From contig NZ_AUIB01000006.1 of assembly GCF_000423485.1 (NCBI RefSeq), positions 62,001 through 126,000 of the forward strand: 64,000 nt of DNA. The letters are read 5' to 3'. This stretch comes from Propionimicrobium lymphophilum DSM 4903 (GTDB lineage: Bacteria; Actinomycetota; Actinomycetes; Propionibacteriales; Propionibacteriaceae). The position numbers and the translations under genes are program-made. Each line of letters starts with the position of its first letter. The stretch's first letter is position 1. Below, in pieces: positions 34,981-45,572 of this stretch. The notes beneath the pieces were generated by a model that was not told the origin of the DNA, ran no database searches, and saw only the letters and a program-made list of their open reading frames with translations.

Positions 34981-35557
34981 ACTTGGCCAAGTGAGAATGG
35001 TGGTTTTGGCGTCCGGTACGGGAACGCTTCTGCAATCTTTAATTAATGCCCAAGAAGATGGGCAGCTGGCGGGGCAAATAGTTGCGGTCGGTTCTGACGT
35101 GCCCGGCTGTGGAGCAATCACTCGGGCTAAAAATGCCGGTCTGGAGACTTTCGAGTTGCCCCTAGCTAAGGGCGCAGACCGCGAAGAATGGGATCGAAAA
35201 CTTAGCGCCAAGGTTGCCGAGTTCTCTCCCGATCTAGTGGTTAGCGCGGGTTTCATGAAGCTCTTGGGCGCTAACTTCCTGAATGCCTTCGGCGGTCGCT
35301 GCATAAACACCCATCCTGCCCTTCTGCCAAGTTTTCCCGGAATGCACGGTGTCCGCGACGCGCTCGCAGCCGGAGTAAAGGTCAGCGGTGCAACGGTCTT
35401 TATGGTCGACGACGGAGTCGACACCGGAAAGATCATCGCGCAACGCCCCGTGGAGGTGCTGCCAGAAGACGATGAGGCGCAGCTTCACGAGCGCATCAAG
35501 GTTGTTGAGCGTCAACTGCTCAAAGAAGTAGTGAACGATTTCGCGAAGAATTTTTAG
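34973..35557 (+). CDS. purN: Phosphoribosylglycinamide formyltransferase
   Basis: Folate-dependent GAR transformylase of purine synthesis. The GAR phosphate loop ([13 protein letters not shown]), catalytic SAGFMKLL context, [15 protein letters not shown] and [11 protein letters not shown] are clear, including the Asn/His/Asp catalytic set. Length is 194 residues. ATG 34973 overlaps the preceding gene; a GTG-type start is possible a few codons later at GTGAGAATG. Followed by purH after 19 nt. Confidence 0.95.
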   Translation: MARLGQVRMVVLASGTGTLLQSLINAQEDGQLAGQIVAVGSDVPGCGAITRAKNAGLETFELPLAKGADREEWDRKLSAKVAEFSPDLVVSAGFMKLLGANFLNAFGGRCINTHPALLPSFPGMHGVRDALAAGVKVSGATVFMVDDGVDTGKIIAQRPVEVLPEDDEAQLHERIKVVERQLLKEVVNDFAKNF

Positions 35558-35576
35558 CAAAGGAAGGCAGCAACAA

Positions 35577-37133
<1,557 letters not shown>

Positions 37134-37150
37134 TTCATCAGGAGACTGAA

Positions 37151-37993
37151 TTGAGTGCGAACAAGCTAGATGGCAAGGCGCTAGCCGCCGATATTAAGGT
37201 GGAGCTGTCCCAGCGGGTCGAAAAGCTCGCTGTCGCAGGGGCTCGTCCCGGCCTGGCAACAGTTCTCGTCGGCGACGATCCAGCCAGCCAGAGCTATGTT
37301 CGCATGAAGCACAGGGACTGCGAGCAGGTCGGCATCCGTTCCGTGCGGGTCGATCTGCCCGCAGACACCACCGCGAGTCAGCTCGAAGAAGCGATCGAGG
37401 GACTGAACGAAAATCCCGATGTCACCGGCTACATTGTTCAGCTGCCGCTGCCTAAAGGGCTGGATCAGAATCGCTTTTTGGGCCTGGTCGATCCGGCTAA
37501 AGACGTCGACGGTCTGCACCCGGTCAACCTCGGCAAACTTGTCCTAAACGAGCCAGCTCCGCTGCCATGTACTCCGCGCGGAATCGTGGAACTCCTGAGG
37601 CACAATCAGATTGTTCTCGACGGGGCAGAAGTTTGCATCGTCGGTAGAGGGATCACCGTAGGGCGTCCGTTGTCATTATTGCTGACCCGGCGCAGCGAAA
37701 ACTGCACCGTTACCCAGTGCCACACCGGCACCAAGGAATTGGCGGCGCACACCCGTCAGGCGGATATCATCATCACTGCTGCAGGCAAGCCGGATACCGT
37801 CACGGCAGACATGATCAAACCCGGTGCGGTGCTGGTGGACGTAGGTGTTAGCCGAGTCGACGGGAAGATCCGCGGAGATCTCTCCGATGACGTTTGGGAG
37901 AAGGCATCTTGGGTTACGCCCAATCCGGGTGGAGTTGGCCCGATGACTAGGGCCATGCTGCTGCGCAACGTCGTCGACATCGCGCAAGGCTAG
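37151..37993 (+). CDS. folD: Methylene-THF dehydrogenase / methenyl-THF cyclohydrolase
   Basis: Interconverts one-carbon folates and makes 10-formyl-THF for PurN and PurH. The catalytic Lys lies in [11 protein letters not shown], followed by [21 protein letters not shown] and the NADP-binding [11 protein letters not shown]. Length is 280 residues. The start is TTG 37151, supported by AGGAGA 6-7 nt upstream. Spacing to purH (17 nt) and DUF3017 (13 nt) indicates one transcript. Confidence 0.96.
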   Translation: MSANKLDGKALAADIKVELSQRVEKLAVAGARPGLATVLVGDDPASQSYVRMKHRDCEQVGIRSVRVDLPADTTASQLEEAIEGLNENPDVTGYIVQLPLPKGLDQNRFLGLVDPAKDVDGLHPVNLGKLVLNEPAPLPCTPRGIVELLRHNQIVLDGAEVCIVGRGITVGRPLSLLLTRRSENCTVTQCHTGTKELAAHTRQADIIITAAGKPDTVTADMIKPGAVLVDVGVSRVDGKIRGDLSDDVWEKASWVTPNPGGVGPMTRAMLLRNVVDIAQG

Positions 37994-38006
37994 GAGCGGA
38001 TCCTAG

Positions 38007-38330
38007 ATGAACGACGAAATCGAGCAGATCGAAAAGATCGAGGCAAAGGGGCATCAGAAACAACCCGAATATCCGTCCTTCTGGGCCCTAGCCTTCATCA
38101 TCGCGATCTTTTCCGTCGGCGTCGTTCTGGTCATTCTTAAGTACTGGCGCAAGGGGACCTTCATCATGGGATTCGCGCTTGTGTGTGCCAGTGCTTATCG
38201 CGCGGTGGCTGCACCCGAGAGGGCGGGGTTGCTAGTCGTGCGCGGTAAGCGTTTCGATGTTGCATTTTTGCTGCTTGGCGGGGCATCGCTAATGGCACTA
38301 GCGGTGTTGGTGGCTGGCATATACATTTGA
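38007..38330 (+). CDS. DUF3017 small membrane protein
   Basis: A 107-residue protein with an acidic N-terminus and three hydrophobic segments (about 27-47, 50-65, 85-105) separated by AAPERAGLLVVRGKRFD. DUF3017 proteins follow folD throughout Actinobacteria and have no assigned function. It has its own GGAGCGGA ribosome-binding site. Confidence 0.8.
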   Translation: MNDEIEQIEKIEAKGHQKQPEYPSFWALAFIIAIFSVGVVLVILKYWRKGTFIMGFALVCASAYRAVAAPERAGLLVVRGKRFDVAFLLLGGASLMALAVLVAGIYI

Positions 38331-38373
38331 TCCCACTCGTTGGAAGCGTCCGAAGCTATGGCTAGGACGTATT

Positions 38374-38379
38374 TATGAT
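38374..38379 (+). promoter_or_regulatory. -10 box (TATGAT) for leaderless azlC
   Basis: TATGAT is 8 nt before ATG 38388, with no ribosome-binding site between them, as expected for a leaderless transcript. Confidence 0.5.
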
Positions 38380-38387
38380 TGTGCAGC

Positions 38388-39056
38388 ATGGCGACTACTG
38401 ATTTGCGGCTTGCCGTGCGAGAAACGTTGCCGATTGGCTTGGGCTACGTGCCCCTGGGAATAGCGTTCGGGTTATTCGCGGTCAGCCAAGGGTTTCCTTT
38501 GTGGTTGGCGACTATAACCGCAATGATCATCTATTCGGGTTCGATGGAGTTCATTGCTGTCGGGCTGATCACCGGCGGAGCATCTTTCTTTAATACCGCT
38601 TTGACAACTTTCTTCGTCAGTTTCCGGCACATTTTCTATGGCCTTTCCGTCCCGATTCGGCAGGTTAATCCTGCGGCTAGGCCATACGCTGTGCATGCGC
38701 TGACGGACGAGGCCTGGGCTTTACTTAGCCATCCAAGCGCGAAGGATTTCAGCGGCAAACGAATAATTCTTACTGAGCTTTTCTGCCACTTGTACTGGGT
38801 ATTTGGAACGACTCTGGGCGCAGTCGTCGGCTCAAAGCTTCCCTGGGATCTTTCCTGGATGGGGTTTGCCCTGACCGCGCTATTCGTTGTGCTCTCGATC
38901 GAGGCCCTGGAAACTGCCCGGCAGCCTGCCTTATTGTTCTCGATCGCCCTGGTATGCGGGGTAGCCGCCCAACTCTTAATACCCGATTACATGATGGTAG
39001 GCGCGATGACGTCATATGCGGTCATCTCGGTGGTAGGCGGAAGGTGGCTGAAATGA
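38388..39056 (+). CDS. azlC: AzlC-family branched-chain amino-acid exporter, large subunit
   Basis: Integral membrane protein of 222 residues with about seven hydrophobic segments. The N-terminal motif PIGLGYVPLGIAFG and the SGSMEFIAVGL segment mark the AzlC/YgaZ/BrnF family, which with AzlD exports branched-chain amino acids or their analogues. ATG 38388 is favoured by the TATGAT box 8 nt upstream; a TTG at 38379 would overlap that box. Overlaps azlD by the four bases ATGA. Confidence 0.9.
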   Translation: MATTDLRLAVRETLPIGLGYVPLGIAFGLFAVSQGFPLWLATITAMIIYSGSMEFIAVGLITGGASFFNTALTTFFVSFRHIFYGLSVPIRQVNPAARPYAVHALTDEAWALLSHPSAKDFSGKRIILTELFCHLYWVFGTTLGAVVGSKLPWDLSWMGFALTALFVVLSIEALETARQPALLFSIALVCGVAAQLLIPDYMMVGAMTSYAVISVVGGRWLK

Positions 39057-39382
39057 TTCCCGCACAACTCGAGATCAACGCGCATACCTGGATCCTCATC
39101 GCGATCATGTTTGCCGGCACTTTCGGACTGAGGCTGACCCCGTTCGTCGTGCGCGCGTGGCTCGCCGACAACGAGACATTAAACACACTGGGGCGGCTAA
39201 TGCCGGTTGGCGTGATGGTGATTCTCGTCGTCTATTCGTTCTCTGGCATCGTCGACGACGGCTTGGTGCCGGCCGTAATCGGCATCGTCGTCACCGCAGC
39301 GCTGCACCTTTGGCGCCACCAGATGCTGATCTCTATCGTTGGTGGCGTTGGTGCGTACGGGCTCGCTTTGCTTCTGTTTTAG
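39053..39382 (+). CDS. azlD: AzlD-family branched-chain amino-acid exporter, small subunit
   Basis: A 109-residue membrane protein with four hydrophobic segments. GLRLTPFVVRAWL and LGRLMPVGVMVILVVYSF are characteristic of AzlD/YgaH/BrnE. It starts inside the azlC stop (ATGA) and so is translationally coupled for 1:1 assembly. Its stop shares the bases TTAG with the stop of the convergent permease gene, leaving no room for a separate terminator. Confidence 0.88.
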   Translation: MIPAQLEINAHTWILIAIMFAGTFGLRLTPFVVRAWLADNETLNTLGRLMPVGVMVILVVYSFSGIVDDGLVPAVIGIVVTAALHLWRHQMLISIVGGVGAYGLALLLF

Positions 39383-40926
39383 GCGTGCCTGGAAAGGTCT
39401 GCGTCTTGCGGGTGGACCTTCGGGGACCGCGTAACGATCTTGTGGCCGATCCAGATGCCAAGGAACAAGAAGAGTCCGAGGTAGATGCTGAAGAACTGCA
39501 GGAACGAGAAGTCGCTGCGGATGATGTCTAACGACTGACCAACGACCACCACCGCGCACATGCCCAGTGCGATCAGCGGGCCGGCCGGGTACCAGGGGGC
39601 CTTGAACGGCAGCTCGGAGAGGTCGTGGCCTTGCGCTCGGAATGCCCTGCGGAACTTGTAGTGCGACCAGGCGATGCCCATCCAGGTGATGAAGCCCGCC
39701 AGGCCAGAAGCGTTAACTAGCCAGACGTAGACTGTTCCGGACCCGATCCTCGACGTGGCGAAGCAAGCGGCACCAACCAAGCAAGTGGCGATCAGTGCGG
39801 CCAGCGGAACGCCGTGCTTGGTGACTTTCGCGAACAACTTCGGAGCTTTGCGCTCCTTAGCGAGGGCGTAGAGCATGCGCGTCGAAACGTACACGCCGGA
39901 GTTGCCAGCGGACAGGATGGAAGTGAGGATGATCGCGTTCATCACCGCGGAAGCTCCGGCGATACCGGCACGCTCGAATACCAGAGTGAACGGCGAGGTG
40001 GTGACCGCCTGCGTCAGGCCCTCGGCGGTTGAGGTGTCTGCGGTCGCTGACTGCAGCAGGGACGGCTCGGTGTAGGGCAGCAGGAAACCAATGACGGCGA
40101 TGGCGCCGATGTAGAACAGCAGGATGCGGTAGAACACGGCTCTGGTTGCCCTCGGGACGTTCTTTTCCGGCTCGTCGGTTTCGCCCGCTGCGATGCCGAT
40201 CATCTCGGTGCCCTGGAACGAGAAACCGGCGATCATGAAGACGCCCATGATGCCCCAGAAACCGTTGACGAACGGCGCCTCGCCGATCGCCCAGTTGCCG
40301 AAGCCAGGGGAGGGCCCGCCCAAAATTCCGAAGATCATAAGCACGCCCAGAATCAGGAATGTGATGACCGCGATCACTTTGATCGCGGCGAACCAGAACT
40401 CGGACTCGCCGAATCCTCGAACGGTAAACGCGTTGAGAATGAACAGGAACGCCAAGAATCCGGCCGACCAGATCCACGGCGGAACAACGTCTGCGGGCAC
40501 CCAGTACTGCATGACGATCGCGGCCGCCACCAATTCCGCGGCGACGGTGATCGCCCAGTTGTACCAATAGTTCCAGCCCTGCGCGAAGCCGAAGGACTTG
40601 GAGACATAACGGCTGGCGTATACCTCGAAGGCTCCGGAAGCTGGGCAGTAAGTAGCCATCTCTCCCAGAGACTGCATCAGGAAGTAGACCATGACGCCGA
40701 TTGCGCCATATGCCAGAAGCGCGCCGCCCGGGCCTGCCCCGGCGATGGTGCCACCGGATGCCAAGAACAGGCCGGTGCCGATTGCGCCGCCAATGGCAAT
40801 CATGTTTAGGTGTCTGGCGTGAAGAGACTTCTTCAGCTTGCCGCCCGCCTTGGACTTGTCGGCACTTTTTGAAACGTGCAAGGCGTTATTCGTGTCGTCG
40901 AACGACGTGCTAGCTGCTTCGGCCAT
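39379..40926 (-). CDS. Amino-acid permease, APC superfamily (LysP-like)
   Basis: Secondary amino-acid importer of 515 residues with 12 hydrophobic segments. The AAT-family motif HLNMIAIGGAIGTGLFLASGG and GEMATYCPASGAF follow a 40-residue cytosolic N-terminus; FSFQGTEMIGIAAGE in the middle matches lysine and related permeases. The ribosome-binding site AAGGGAG precedes ATG 40926. An importer placed tail to tail with an exporter pair (AzlCD) suggests balanced amino-acid flux, but lysine specificity is by resemblance only. Confidence 0.9.
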   Translation of the reverse strand: MAEAASTSFDDTNNALHVSKSADKSKAGGKLKKSLHARHLNMIAIGGAIGTGLFLASGGTIAGAGPGGALLAYGAIGVMVYFLMQSLGEMATYCPASGAFEVYASRYVSKSFGFAQGWNYWYNWAITVAAELVAAAIVMQYWVPADVVPPWIWSAGFLAFLFILNAFTVRGFGESEFWFAAIKVIAVITFLILGVLMIFGILGGPSPGFGNWAIGEAPFVNGFWGIMGVFMIAGFSFQGTEMIGIAAGETDEPEKNVPRATRAVFYRILLFYIGAIAVIGFLLPYTEPSLLQSATADTSTAEGLTQAVTTSPFTLVFERAGIAGASAVMNAIILTSILSAGNSGVYVSTRMLYALAKERKAPKLFAKVTKHGVPLAALIATCLVGAACFATSRIGSGTVYVWLVNASGLAGFITWMGIAWSHYKFRRAFRAQGHDLSELPFKAPWYPAGPLIALGMCAVVVVGQSLDIIRSDFSFLQFFSIYLGLFLFLGIWIGHKIVTRSPKVHPQDADLSRHA

Positions 40927-41080
40927 GATTAACTCCCTTTCGAGCCAGACTGTTTAGAAGCTTATTATGCGATGCTCGACTAGGAGAAATAACTTGCCTC
41001 ATATCCACCTGCAAAGTTCAGATTTCGGCTGCTGATTAGGTATCTGTGGTGCGGGACGGTTGTTTCTAGTTGGCGCTTGT

Positions 41081-41086
41081 TAATAT
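41081..41086 (+). promoter_or_regulatory. -10 box (TAATAT) for leaderless lipoprotein gene
   Basis: TAATAT is 7 nt before ATG 41094, with no ribosome-binding site. A possible -35 (TTGTTT) starts at 41060. Confidence 0.5.
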
Positions 41087-41093
41087 TCGTCCC

Positions 41094-41465
41094 ATGCGGT
41101 CTCGTAAAGGTATTAGCTTCAGCAGCTTAATTAACCTGGTAGTTGCGGTGTGTTTAGTTGGTTCCCTCAGCGCCTGTTCTTCGGAATCGGAGTACAGCGA
41201 TTTTAAGTCCAGACAAAATATTCCCTGGGATAGCTACAGCGTTACCGATGACCACACAATCACGTTTAAGGTGACCACTGGCGACGAACGTTGCTATTAC
41301 GTGGCCACCGGCAGTGCGGAGAGTGAAGGCCTGCTGAAGGTGAAATTCGTGCAGGGAACGCGTAAAGACGCGCCTGACGAATGCACCGCGATTGGTGTCA
41401 TTAAAGAAATTAAGATCCGCACTAAGCGTGTGGCCAGCACATTAAAAGTAGAGGAAATGAAGTAG
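41094..41465 (+). CDS. Small secreted lipoprotein, unknown function
   Basis: A 123-residue precursor. A type II signal peptide has a basic start (MRSRKG), a hydrophobic core and a lipobox LSAC, so the mature protein should begin with a lipidated Cys on the outer face of the membrane. The roughly 95-residue mature part is beta-rich and has two Cys (ERCYY and DECTA) that could form a disulfide. I recognise no family. ATG 41094 fits the TAATAT box; a TTG start at 41070 would put charged residues in front of the signal. A strong terminator follows. Confidence 0.75.
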   Translation: MRSRKGISFSSLINLVVAVCLVGSLSACSSESEYSDFKSRQNIPWDSYSVTDDHTITFKVTTGDERCYYVATGSAESEGLLKVKFVQGTRKDAPDECTAIGVIKEIKIRTKRVASTLKVEEMK

Positions 41466-41469
41466 TAGC

Positions 41470-41515
41470 TATTGAGTCGTTTTTGGTTCTTAGACGAGCC
41501 AAAAACGACTCAATA
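41470..41515. terminator. Bidirectional terminator between lipoprotein gene and map
   Basis: A 17-bp perfect stem (TATTGAGTCGTTTTTGG and complement) with a 12-nt loop lies between convergent genes. AT-rich flanks on both sides give short U-tracts. Confidence 0.85.
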
Positions 41516-41516
41516 A

Positions 41517-42437
41517 TTAAATCCCGATCGCGTCCTTTTCCTTCTGGGTGACGCGGCCGCCGGTGATTGGCTCACCCGTGCTCGGCAAGGTCAAGATCTC
41601 GACGCCATTTTCGCGGGCAACCATCGTCTGCTCGAACTGAGCGCAACGCGACTTGTCCTGGGTGACGACGGTCCAACCGTCATCCCACTGCTCGGTGCGT
41701 GCGCTGCCTAGGGTGAGCATCGGCTCAATGGTGAACGTCATGCCTGGCTTGATGATCGGCAGGGATGTCGGTTCATCGTAGTGCAGCACAATCAGGCCAG
41801 AGTGGAATGCGGTGTGCACACCGTGGCCGGTGTATTCGCGCACAGAGTCGTAGCCAAAGCGGTCAGCGTACGCCTGAATGACTTTGCCGATAACGTTGAA
41901 GCGCCTGCCCGGAGCGACCGCCTTGATGCCTCGGTTCATCGCGTTCTGGGTGCGCTCGGTCAGCAGGCGAGACCCCTCGTCGACGTCGCCACAGAAGAAG
42001 GTTGCGCAGTTGTCGCCGTGCACACCATGGATAAAGGCGGTGACGTCGAGCTTAACCAGGTCGCCGTCCTCGAGCGGGCGAGCATCGGGGATGCCGTGGC
42101 AGATCACTTCGTTAACCGACGAACAGATGCTCTTGGGGAAACCCTGATACTGCAGAGAAGACGGGTAGGCGCCGTTGTCGCACATGAACTCGTGGGCGAC
42201 CTTATCAAGATGATCGGTGGTCACGCCGGGCTGGATTTCGGCTGCTGCAACCAAGATTGCGTCCGCAGCGATGCGGCCAGCAATCTTCATCTTCTCGATG
42301 GTTTCTTCATCCATCACGTCAGGGCCGTCGTAGGTTTCCCTGGCCATCACTCCGACATAGTCCGGCTTTTGCACCGAACCAGGAACGTGACGGAGCGGAC
42401 TAACTGCATAAGGCTTTACTGGAGAACTCACAAGCAC
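41517..42437 (-). CDS. map: Methionine aminopeptidase, type I
   Basis: Removes the initiator Met from nascent proteins. Metal ligands sit in KLDVTAFIHGVHGDNCATF (two Asp), the catalytic EYTGHGVHTAFH (His), TIEPML (Glu) and the terminal FEQTMV (Glu). The 306-residue length includes an N-terminal extension of about 40 residues with PLRHVPGSVQKPDYV, as in the mycobacterial MapB type. The start is GTG at 42437 with a second GTG two codons on; neither has a clear ribosome-binding site. It begins 7 nt after the DUF2510 gene on the same strand. Confidence 0.95.
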   Translation of the reverse strand: MLVSSPVKPYAVSPLRHVPGSVQKPDYVGVMARETYDGPDVMDEETIEKMKIAGRIAADAILVAAAEIQPGVTTDHLDKVAHEFMCDNGAYPSSLQYQGFPKSICSSVNEVICHGIPDARPLEDGDLVKLDVTAFIHGVHGDNCATFFCGDVDEGSRLLTERTQNAMNRGIKAVAPGRRFNVIGKVIQAYADRFGYDSVREYTGHGVHTAFHSGLIVLHYDEPTSLPIIKPGMTFTIEPMLTLGSARTEQWDDGWTVVTQDKSRCAQFEQTMVARENGVEILTLPSTGEPITGGRVTQKEKDAIGI

Positions 42438-42444
42438 AAGACTA

Positions 42445-43290
42445 CTAGCGATCCACTCGCAATGTGGTCAGCGCATCGGCCACCAGCTTCGCCCGGGGCC
42501 CGTCGCCGATGGTGATGCAGCTTATGAAGATGCCCATGCTCTCGGGATCGCCAGTGTCGATGACAATGACGGTGACCGTGTCACCGGGGATCCCAGGCAG
42601 CTCCCTGGGTTCGCTGATCCGAACGTTCATCTGGTAAATCCAGCCGTTGAAGGCACCTACGTTGTAGGCCTCGTCCTTAATGGTCTCGACCCCGGTGACG
42701 CCGTAATAGTAACCCGAGATGGACATGCATTCTGCAGACTGCCTAGCCGTGGTGGCCATATCCGTGAAACCGTCGACGGTGTTCACTGCGCCAACGGCCA
42801 TGTTCGACATCCACCCGTTAGAAACCGCGTCGTATTGGCTTTGCAGGTCTGAAATCCAAGGCAAATGGAACATGTGGCTGTCCCAGCCGGGGATCTTTTC
42901 GATGCTCAGGTTTCCGCCGTGCAGCCTGGAATCGTTTGGGTAGTCGATGTCTCGAGAGACAGCCGTATAGGGGCAGGCGATCATGCTTTGGTCGGGCGAA
43001 GGAGATTCTTCGGTGGGAGGAGATTTTTCGTCCCAACCGGAGATAGTTGGCTTGGAGCTGTTCGTGTCTTCCACGACGGGGGAGGAGGGCTTGGACCTAG
43101 TTGGTCCGGAACCGATAAGCCAGATCACTAGTCCGATCGCGCAAAGCACAGCGATAAGGACGATCACCAAGTTCCAGTTCGGGCGGATTGAGTTGCGGGA
43201 CATCGAAGTCCACGACGTTCCATCCCAATAACGCTCGCCACGCCCATCCGGGTCGGGGTACCAGCCTGCGGGAACCTGCTGATTTCGCAT
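42445..43290 (-). CDS. DUF2510 membrane-anchored protein with extracytoplasmic domain
   Basis: A 281-residue protein. The N-terminal DUF2510 motif (PAGWYPDPDGRGERYWDG) is cytosolic, a single transmembrane helix follows (about 40-62), then a Ser/Pro-rich linker and an external domain of about 180 residues with three Cys (MIACPY, AECMSI, ISCITI). It ends with DALTTLRVDR. The function is unknown. A TAGAAT box lies 6 nt before ATG 43290, suggesting a leaderless transcript that continues into map. Confidence 0.75.
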   Translation of the reverse strand: MRNQQVPAGWYPDPDGRGERYWDGTSWTSMSRNSIRPNWNLVIVLIAVLCAIGLVIWLIGSGPTRSKPSSPVVEDTNSSKPTISGWDEKSPPTEESPSPDQSMIACPYTAVSRDIDYPNDSRLHGGNLSIEKIPGWDSHMFHLPWISDLQSQYDAVSNGWMSNMAVGAVNTVDGFTDMATTARQSAECMSISGYYYGVTGVETIKDEAYNVGAFNGWIYQMNVRISEPRELPGIPGDTVTVIVIDTGDPESMGIFISCITIGDGPRAKLVADALTTLRVDR

Positions 43291-43296
43291 ATTGCA

Positions 43297-43302
43297 ATTC
43301 TA
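43297..43302 (-). promoter_or_regulatory. -10 box (TAGAAT) for the DUF2510-map unit
   Basis: TAGAAT on the minus strand is 6 nt before ATG 43290, with no ribosome-binding site between. Confidence 0.5.
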
Positions 43303-43338
43303 TGGTCGATGCTCAGCGCGAATGGCAAACTAGAGATC

Positions 43339-44673
43339 ATGGATCGTCAAACCGAATATGTGCTGCGCTCGGTCGCCGAGCACGATGTTCAATTCATCCG
43401 CCTGTGGTTCACGGACGTGCTCGGATTCTTGAAATCCGTGGCTATCTCGCCCGCAGAGTTGGAGAGCGCGCTCGCCGAAGGCATCGGTTTCGATGGTTCT
43501 GCGATCGAGGGCTTCGCCCGAATTTTCGAGGCGGACATGATCGCTCACCCAGATACAGCGAGCTTCCAGATACTGCCCTGGCGCAAGAACGCCCCGACGG
43601 CGAGAATGTTTTGCGACATTTTGATGCCGGACGGCTCGCCTGCGCTTTCCGACCCCCGAAACGTGCTCAAGCGGGCCATGAACCGGGCAGCGGACATGGG
43701 CTTTACCTTCTACCTGCACCCGGAGATCGAGTTCTTCCTTTTCCGCGAACCAGTCATCCCCGGCGAGGTGCCAACCCCGCTTGATGCAGGCGGCTACTTC
43801 GACCACACGATCATGGACGAGGGCACTGAATTCCGCAGCGTAGCCATCGAGATGCTTGAGCAGCTCGGCATCTCGGTGGAGTTCAGCCACCACGAGGGCG
43901 CGCCCGGCCAGCACGAGATCGACCTGCGCTACGCAGACGCCCTAACCATGAGCGACAACATCATGACGTTCCGCGTCGTGCTGAAGGAGGTTGCGGCCCA
44001 GCAGGGCATCCACGCGTCGTTCATGCCGAAGCCATTCACGGATCAGCCTGGCTCCGGAATGCACACCCACATGAGCCTCTTCGAGGGTGATACCAACGCC
44101 TTCTACGACGCGGCCGATGAGGTTCGCCTAAGCAAGATCGGCAAGCACTTCGTCGCCGGACTGCTGGCGCACGCTCGCGAGATCACCGCTGTTACCAACC
44201 AGTGGGTGAACTCGTACAAGCGGTTGAACTGGGGCGGGGAGGCGCCCAATTACGTCTCGTGGGGACGCAGCAACCGTTCCGCTTTGGTGCGCGTACCGCT
44301 GTTCAAGCCGCAGAAGGCTAGCTCGGCGCGAATCGAATATCGCTGCCTGGACTCAGCGACGAACCCGTATCTAGCGTTCGCCCTGTTGCTCAACGCTGGC
44401 CTCGACGGCATCGAGCGCGAGCTACCGCTGCCTGATGAATCTGAGGACGACGTCTGGTCGTTCAGCGAGCGCGAACGTCAGGCGATGGGCATCGAAAATC
44501 TGCCCCGCAGTTTGGGGTCGGCGATCGACCTGATGGAAAAGAGCGAACTGGTTGCAGACACCCTCGGCGAGCACGTCTTCGACTACTTCCTGCGAAACAA
44601 GAAGGCTGAGTTCGACGCCTATCGCTCGCAGGTTACCCGCCACGAGTTGGCCACGATGCTGGGCAGGGTCTAG
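43339..44673 (+). CDS. glnA2: Glutamine synthetase, GlnA2 type
   Basis: ATP-dependent ligase of glutamate and ammonia, 444 residues. The active-site blocks GFDGSAIEGFARI, HPEIEFFLF, the ammonium-site region NWGGEAPNYVSWGRSNRSALVRVP and EYRCLDSATNPYLAFA are complete. The region that in adenylylated enzymes holds the target Tyr (LYxLPP) reads DDVWSFSERERQ, so this enzyme should not be a GlnE substrate. In mycobacteria glnA2 sits next to glnE and glnA1, as here. The start at 43339 (MDRQTEY) fits GlnA2 proteins; the frame runs up to 43309 but without better signals. Confidence 0.9.
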   Translation: MDRQTEYVLRSVAEHDVQFIRLWFTDVLGFLKSVAISPAELESALAEGIGFDGSAIEGFARIFEADMIAHPDTASFQILPWRKNAPTARMFCDILMPDGSPALSDPRNVLKRAMNRAADMGFTFYLHPEIEFFLFREPVIPGEVPTPLDAGGYFDHTIMDEGTEFRSVAIEMLEQLGISVEFSHHEGAPGQHEIDLRYADALTMSDNIMTFRVVLKEVAAQQGIHASFMPKPFTDQPGSGMHTHMSLFEGDTNAFYDAADEVRLSKIGKHFVAGLLAHAREITAVTNQWVNSYKRLNWGGEAPNYVSWGRSNRSALVRVPLFKPQKASSARIEYRCLDSATNPYLAFALLLNAGLDGIERELPLPDESEDDVWSFSERERQAMGIENLPRSLGSAIDLMEKSELVADTLGEHVFDYFLRNKKAEFDAYRSQVTRHELATMLGRV

Positions 44674-45416
44674 GGGCGAACCTGGTAGATAGGCAGCATC
44701 CGTTCCGTCTCGTCGGCGTGCGCTCCGGAGACGGAAAGCCTGCCGGAAGAGAAGACACGGTCCCAATCGTCCAGCCCGGTGGCAAGCGCCAGGAAGGTTT
44801 TCGCGTCCGTCTCTACGACGTTGGGCGGTGTGCCGCGCCGGTGGGTTGGGCCGTCGCCAAACGCGCCGACCTGGACAGCCGAGTATGGCGGGACCCTAAC
44901 CTCAATGGATTGTCCTGGGTAGCGCTCTGCAAGCACGGACAGTAGCGCCCGGATGGCCTCCCCAAGCAGCTGCCTGGTCGGGGTTTCGCCCGCGCCGTAA
45001 ATGAGCACGCAAAGTTCGATGATGTTGGCGCGCAGATAGTCCATCAGCCTAGCGATGCCGTACTGAGTATTAACGGTGTTCGGCAGCGAACTATCGTTTA
45101 CCGTAGAGAGTAGGTCGCCGCTCAGCGGGGCGAGCTGACGGAGTAATACCGGTGTGGTGGTTGCTGCCAATTCTTCGATGCTCTCCTGAGTGGCATCGGA
45201 TTGCAGCTCCCTTTGGTAAAGGTGATCGCTAAGCGTTCCGGGATAGCCGGAGGTCGGATTGTTTAGCGACAACAGGCAGGTGTTTGCCATGTATAGGAGA
45301 GTGGCGGCTTCTTTGGCTTCGCAGCGGCCGCTATTGGCGACTTCTGCGAGTTGCAGGCAGAAGGTATCGGCAACCCGCTCCAAGGCTGCTTTTGCTCGCG
45401 TTGCCAATAATGCCAC
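44670..45416 (-). CDS. Actinobacterial sterol-carrier-family (SCP-like) protein
   Basis: A 248-residue soluble protein. The first half is helical, resembling the mycothiol-maleylpyruvate/DinB-like helical domain arrangement seen in this family. The C-terminal domain carries VRVPPYSAVQVGA, GPTHRRGTPPNVVETDA and LALATGLDDW, which match actinobacterial sterol carrier family proteins. The ligand is unknown. The start is GTG 45416 with GAGG close upstream. Its stop shares CTAG with the stop of glnA2. Confidence 0.7.
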   Translation of the reverse strand: MALLATRAKAALERVADTFCLQLAEVANSGRCEAKEAATLLYMANTCLLSLNNPTSGYPGTLSDHLYQRELQSDATQESIEELAATTTPVLLRQLAPLSGDLLSTVNDSSLPNTVNTQYGIARLMDYLRANIIELCVLIYGAGETPTRQLLGEAIRALLSVLAERYPGQSIEVRVPPYSAVQVGAFGDGPTHRRGTPPNVVETDAKTFLALATGLDDWDRVFSSGRLSVSGAHADETERMLPIYQVRP

Positions 45417-45572
45417 CCTCTAAAAATAAAAATGTAATGTCGCAGTTTCGTAACAATTCGGTTAACGTCTAGAGAATTATTTCAACTGCTTCGATTCGTT
45501 AATGCTATCTCGTCTGACTAGCCATTGCGCGCTAACTACAATTGAAAAACCAAGGCACTAAAGGGAAAGCTA